NCBI GenBank assembly: GCA_047633195.1
Contig: JBLIEU010000009.1
Coordinates: 25,664 to 89,663, forward strand
DNA: 64,000 bases
Origin: JAKVAV01 sp047633195
GTDB taxonomy: Bacteria; Bacteroidota; Bacteroidia; Flavobacteriales_D; Cryomorphaceae
Reading direction: 5' to 3'
How positions within the stretch are numbered: the stretch's first letter is position 1; the number at the start of each line of letters is the position of its first letter. Under the pieces are notes generated by a model. The model made no database searches and had not been told where the DNA came from. It saw only the letters and a program-made list of their open reading frames with translations. Shown piece by piece: positions 61,248 through 64,000 of the stretch. A program made the position numbers and the translations under genes.

Positions 61248-62072
61248 ATGGATTTATCAAATTTCGACAATTACTTCGCGCAATTTGGCGAGTTAGTAAT
61301 CGCATACGGTGGTACGGTATTATTGGCAATTGTTTTTCTAGTTGTTGGTATGTGGGCCATTAAGAGAATAGTAAAAGTTGTTGGTAAAACGATGGTGAAA
61401 CGCGATGTAGACGAATCGCTGCGGCCGTTTCTCAAATCATTAATTGGATCGCTATTAAAAGTAATGTTGATCATTTCAGCAGTTAGTATGCTGGGAATAG
61501 AAATGACTTCATTTGTAGCAGTTATTGGAGCCGCAGGTTTGGCGGTGGGTTTGGCTCTTCAAGGGAGTTTGGCCAACTTTGCTGGTGGAGTTTTGATTTT
61601 ACTCCTTAAGCCTTTTAAAGTAGGTGACTTTATTGATTCGGGTAGCCATTCGGGAACTGTTCGTGAGATTCAAATTTTCTACACGTATATAACGACTCCT
61701 ACCAATCAAGAAATCATTGTTCCAAATGGGGATTTGAGTAACAATGCCGTGAAGAACTTCTCCTTTCACGATACGAGAAGAGTTGACTTCACATTCGGTA
61801 TTGGATACAATGACAACATTGACCAAGCGAAGGAGATTCTGATGAAGCTCATTACTGAAGAAGCGAAGGCTTTAAAAGATCCTGCTCCGATTGTTTTCGT
61901 TGAAAACCTCAACGACAGCTCGGTAGACTTTCGAGTAAGAGCATGGTGTCAAAGTACTGACTACTGGGATATCGTAAATTCAATGTCTGAAAAAGTGAAG
62001 AAATCGTTTGACTCTGCGGGTGTTAGCATTCCTTTCCCTCAAAGAGACATTCACGTCCACAACGAGAAATAG
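61248..62072 (+). CDS. Small-conductance mechanosensitive channel (MscS family)
   Basis: From the ATG at 61248 the protein has 274 residues with three membrane helices: TM1 (about 12-32), TM2 (about 60-78) and the Gly/Ala-rich pore helix TM3 (VIGAAGLAVGLALQGSLANFAGGVLILLLKPF). The cytoplasmic domain has KVGDFIDSGSHSGTVREIQIFYT and TNQEIIVPNGDLSNNAVKNFS. It should open under membrane tension and release solutes on hypo-osmotic shock. The GTG at 61209 is rejected as the start since it precedes the promoter element. A strong terminator follows. Confidence 0.94.
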   Translation: MDLSNFDNYFAQFGELVIAYGGTVLLAIVFLVVGMWAIKRIVKVVGKTMVKRDVDESLRPFLKSLIGSLLKVMLIISAVSMLGIEMTSFVAVIGAAGLAVGLALQGSLANFAGGVLILLLKPFKVGDFIDSGSHSGTVREIQIFYTYITTPTNQEIIVPNGDLSNNAVKNFSFHDTRRVDFTFGIGYNDNIDQAKEILMKLITEEAKALKDPAPIVFVENLNDSSVDFRVRAWCQSTDYWDIVNSMSEKVKKSFDSAGVSIPFPQRDIHVHNEK

Positions 62073-62090
62073 GTAGTTCATATATGCAAA

Positions 62091-62124
62091 AAAAAAATGC
62101 GCCTGTAATGGGCGCATTTTTTTT
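62091..62124 (+). terminator. Rho-independent terminator after the mscS-like gene
   Basis: A 7-bp core stem ATGCGCC/GGCGCAT extends by A-T pairs on both sides, with loop TGTAATG and eight T residues after the core. It could serve both strands. Confidence 0.9.
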
Positions 62125-62138
62125 GATTCAATTTTGTG

Positions 62139-62537
62139 TTATATCTTCCTTAAATAAATCTCTGCGTCAGAATAACCTGTCCGCATCTTAATCTTATTAG
62201 ATTCGATTTCATCGATGTAGTGGATTCGATTTTTCTTATTCTCGTCCTCGATTATTTCGAAACGGTCATTTCGTGTCCACTTAATTTCGGCAATGCTTAT
62301 TAAATTACCATTTTGATAGACTTTCAAAGAATCCATACTAAAGACCCAGACGGGATTTTTTTCGGATTCCTTGCTTGTTGTTTCGAAATCATCCGAAACT
62401 TTAGTGCTTTTGTTTTCTTGGCTACCCATTACTTGCGACCAATCCAAAGTCCATCTCCCGAGATAATCTTGAGAAGAGCAGCATTGTGGAATTAAGAAAA
62501 GAAAGAGAAGCACAATCGGGATAAAGTTCTTCTTCAT
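62139..62537 (-). CDS. Hypothetical exported protein
   Basis: From the ATG at 62537 (MKKNFIPIVLLFLFLIPQCCSSQ) the protein has 132 residues with a signal peptide; the CC pair near residues 19-20 may make it a lipoprotein. The mature part (YLGRWTLDWSQVMGS ... FSMDSLKVYQNGNLISIAEIKWTRNDRFEII) looks like a small lipocalin-like domain. The family is not firmly recognised. Confidence 0.7.
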   Translation of the reverse strand: MKKNFIPIVLLFLFLIPQCCSSQDYLGRWTLDWSQVMGSQENKSTKVSDDFETTSKESEKNPVWVFSMDSLKVYQNGNLISIAEIKWTRNDRFEIIEDENKKNRIHYIDEIESNKIKMRTGYSDAEIYLRKI

Positions 62538-62673
62538 AGCAGCTGAAGTCATTCTATTTAGACTCCGTTAAAAGTAAAAGGATAATTGTTCATAAACCAA
62601 ATTATTCGACTAATCAAGATTGAGTTCCGATAAAAGGGTCTTCATGGTTGGTGAAGACATTATAGAATAGCCC

Positions 62674-64000
62674 TTACTGTCGAATTACCTTTTTTGTAGC
62701 AGTGCCAAAAGGCCCACTTATTTCGATTAAATATCCTCCCTTGGCGTACTCAGAAAAATCGAAAGTGACATTTGTATTGCCTTTTACTTGAATGCGATCG
62801 AGTATTCGTCCTGAAATATGGTAGATCAGTAGTTCATCAATGTTTCCTTCTTTGGAGGTTACGGTAATGAAATCGTTGGTAGGGTTGGGGAATATGGAGA
62901 ATTCGGGAACCTGACCATTATCCGTCGAGGATAGATTTTCTTCATAACATATCAGGAGCGACCAGTTATTGAGTTGGCCACCTCCACCATTTTGAATGTC
63001 ATTCAATTTAAGCGTCCAAGTGCCTAGAGCATCTTCACCAGAAAAGGCAGACAAAGATTCTGCTGGAGAATAAAATCCACCGGTAATAGCAGGGCAATCG
63101 ATTTCGCCAATTGCTCCTTCTAAGAATCCCAGGTTGAAATCCTGCCCCCCATCACAAATATTGGAGAATAGCACCACTTCAGTGCCGCTCGGACTTTCTA
63201 ATGAAACAATAAGATCGCTCACTCTAAAATGCGTTCCTCCTATATTTGGGATAGAAATGCTTTGTATGGCGCCTGCTTGACCAATTTCAAGTTCGGATGA
63301 AAAAATGCCTGCTACTGGTGAAATCGACAAAGGCAAACCATCAGTGGCTTCAGAACTGGCGCAAGCCAATGTAGAAAAAGATCGAATGAAAGAACTTGAC
63401 GACACGCAGCCATTATCAGCAATTACCCGCCAGAATAGCGTTTGAGAGGGTAGAAGTTCCTCTATGGTAAATTCAGTTTCTGAAAGGGATCCGATTGACT
63501 CAACTACATTTGTGAAGAGATCATCTGTGGCAAGTTCTAATGTATAAAGTGTGCTAGGAGAAATACTGGGTTCCCATTCAAAAAATCCGAGGGTACTGAT
63601 TATTGCACCCGATGGAGGACTCAAGAGTTCAATAGTTTCAGGATTATCTAGATTTACTTCAACAGAATGATCCAGCTCATCCGTCAATTCTCCAGATGTA
63701 CCTATTACCGTTATCAAGTAGGCCGAAGCAGTCAACTCAGAATCAGCTGTAATCGTCACTTCGCTCGACTGTCCTGTATTTATGATGTTTGGAGCAAAAT
63801 TTACCGTCATGCCCGAAGGCACATTTTCTGCTGTAAGGACAACAGCATTTCCAAAAGCAAAAACCTCTTCAGTCGTCACATCAAAAGCGGTGGATTGCCC
63901 CTGACACACTTGGCTTATATCTTCGTCTTTTGTTAGGATGAATGATCCAGCATTTGCTATGCACACTTCAATTGACCAGTTGTTCAAAAAGCCGCCACCT
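62674..64000 (-). CDS. T9SS cargo with P/Homo B domains, 5' part missing
   Basis: The gene runs off the right edge; about 442 C-terminal residues are visible. The edge contains the end of a first P/Homo B domain (GGGFLNNWSIEVC). A beta-rich region follows, with an FnIII-like segment (ISPSTLYTLELATDDLFTN ... FWRVIADNGC). A second P/Homo B domain reads GTHFRVSDLIVSLESPSGTEVVLF ... LGTWTLKLNDIQNGGGGQLNNWSLLIC. The C-terminal 80 residues (FSIFPNPTNDFITV ... ISGPFGTATKKVIRQ) are a type A T9SS sorting domain. The missing N-terminus may hold a protease or reprolysin-like domain, as in many such proteins. Confidence 0.88.
   Translation of the reverse strand, partial: GGGFLNNWSIEVCIANAGSFILTKDEDISQVCQGQSTAFDVTTEEVFAFGNAVVLTAENVPSGMTVNFAPNIINTGQSSEVTITADSELTASAYLITVIGTSGELTDELDHSVEVNLDNPETIELLSPPSGAIISTLGFFEWEPSISPSTLYTLELATDDLFTNVVESIGSLSETEFTIEELLPSQTLFWRVIADNGCVSSSSFIRSFSTLACASSEATDGLPLSISPVAGIFSSELEIGQAGAIQSISIPNIGGTHFRVSDLIVSLESPSGTEVVLFSNICDGGQDFNLGFLEGAIGEIDCPAITGGFYSPAESLSAFSGEDALGTWTLKLNDIQNGGGGQLNNWSLLICYEENLSSTDNGQVPEFSIFPNPTNDFITVTSKEGNIDELLIYHISGRILDRIQVKGNTNVTFDFSEYAKGGYLIEISGPFGTATKKVIRQ

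Overview
The window is a piece of a Bacteroidota chromosome, most likely order Flavobacteriales. The evidence is: type IX secretion (T9SS) cargo with C-terminal sorting domains, a PorD-like T9SS protein, lineage families such as DUF4199, DUF4293, DUF2911 and DUF4835, a Rho factor with a long charged disordered insert, and many promoters of the Bacteroidota type (TTG, then a 17-23 nt spacer, then TAnnTTTG). I found no tRNA, rRNA, CRISPR array, transposase or phage module. It is mostly core genome with small accessory islands.

Layout. 1-3.1 kb: 2-oxoacid dehydrogenase E2 (cut by the window edge), a fused glycosyltransferase, recR. 3.4-8.4 kb: a small secreted protein, a metallo-beta-lactamase-fold hydrolase, an Mpl-like murein ligase, a DUF4199 protein, rho. 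8.5-14.8 kb: DUF4293, a phosphodiesterase, truA, an ABC exporter, uvrA. 15-20.4 kb: an ECF sigma operon with a small partner protein, a PF04020 membrane protein, a YkuK-like protein, glutathione peroxidase, an ArnT-like glycosyltransferase, and a second ECF sigma/anti-sigma pair whose sigma gene is frameshifted. 20.5-22 kb: a persulfide dioxygenase-rhodanese gene destroyed by several lesions. 22-30.2 kb: a 2OG oxygenase, an alpha-oxoamine synthase, the cluster bamD-rpoZ-coaBC-porD-recN, and fabI. 30.2-36.8 kb: a glutamate-receptor-like channel, a Nudix hydrolase, aat, a two-component pair, a T9SS thioredoxin-like protein, phenylalanine hydroxylase. 37-47.3 kb: a Kelch T9SS protein, ilvD-ilvB-ilvN-ilvC, an unknown membrane protein, and a T9SS arginine-deiminase-family protein carrying a somatomedin-B domain. 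47.5-55 kb: CAP and DsbA/FrnE-like proteins, an RCK potassium channel, DUF2911, and a MacA-MacB-TolC-like efflux operon without its ATPase. 55-64 kb: small envelope proteins, an NlpC/P60 peptidase, a bestrophin-family pseudogene between two copies of a dispersed repeat, an MscS channel, and a T9SS protein with P-domains cut by the window end.

The most interesting signal is the leader of the phenylalanine hydroxylase gene (minus strand, about 36,831-36,972). It holds a TTG-N19-TAAATTTG promoter, a 17-codon peptide with four Tyr codons (three consecutive), a rho-independent hairpin with a T-run 14 nt before the gene, and a segment inside the peptide that can pair with the 5' arm of that hairpin. 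This is the full layout of a ribosome-mediated attenuator sensing tyrosine, the product of the enzyme. A second recurring pattern is a TAnnTTTG element exactly 4 nt before an ATG (bamD, aat, this leader, and recN with one mismatch), which suggests leaderless mRNAs and corrects several start codons. Four genes are broken (ECF sigma, persulfide dioxygenase, bestrophin, and a small secreted protein); real decay and sequencing error cannot be told apart from the sequence alone.
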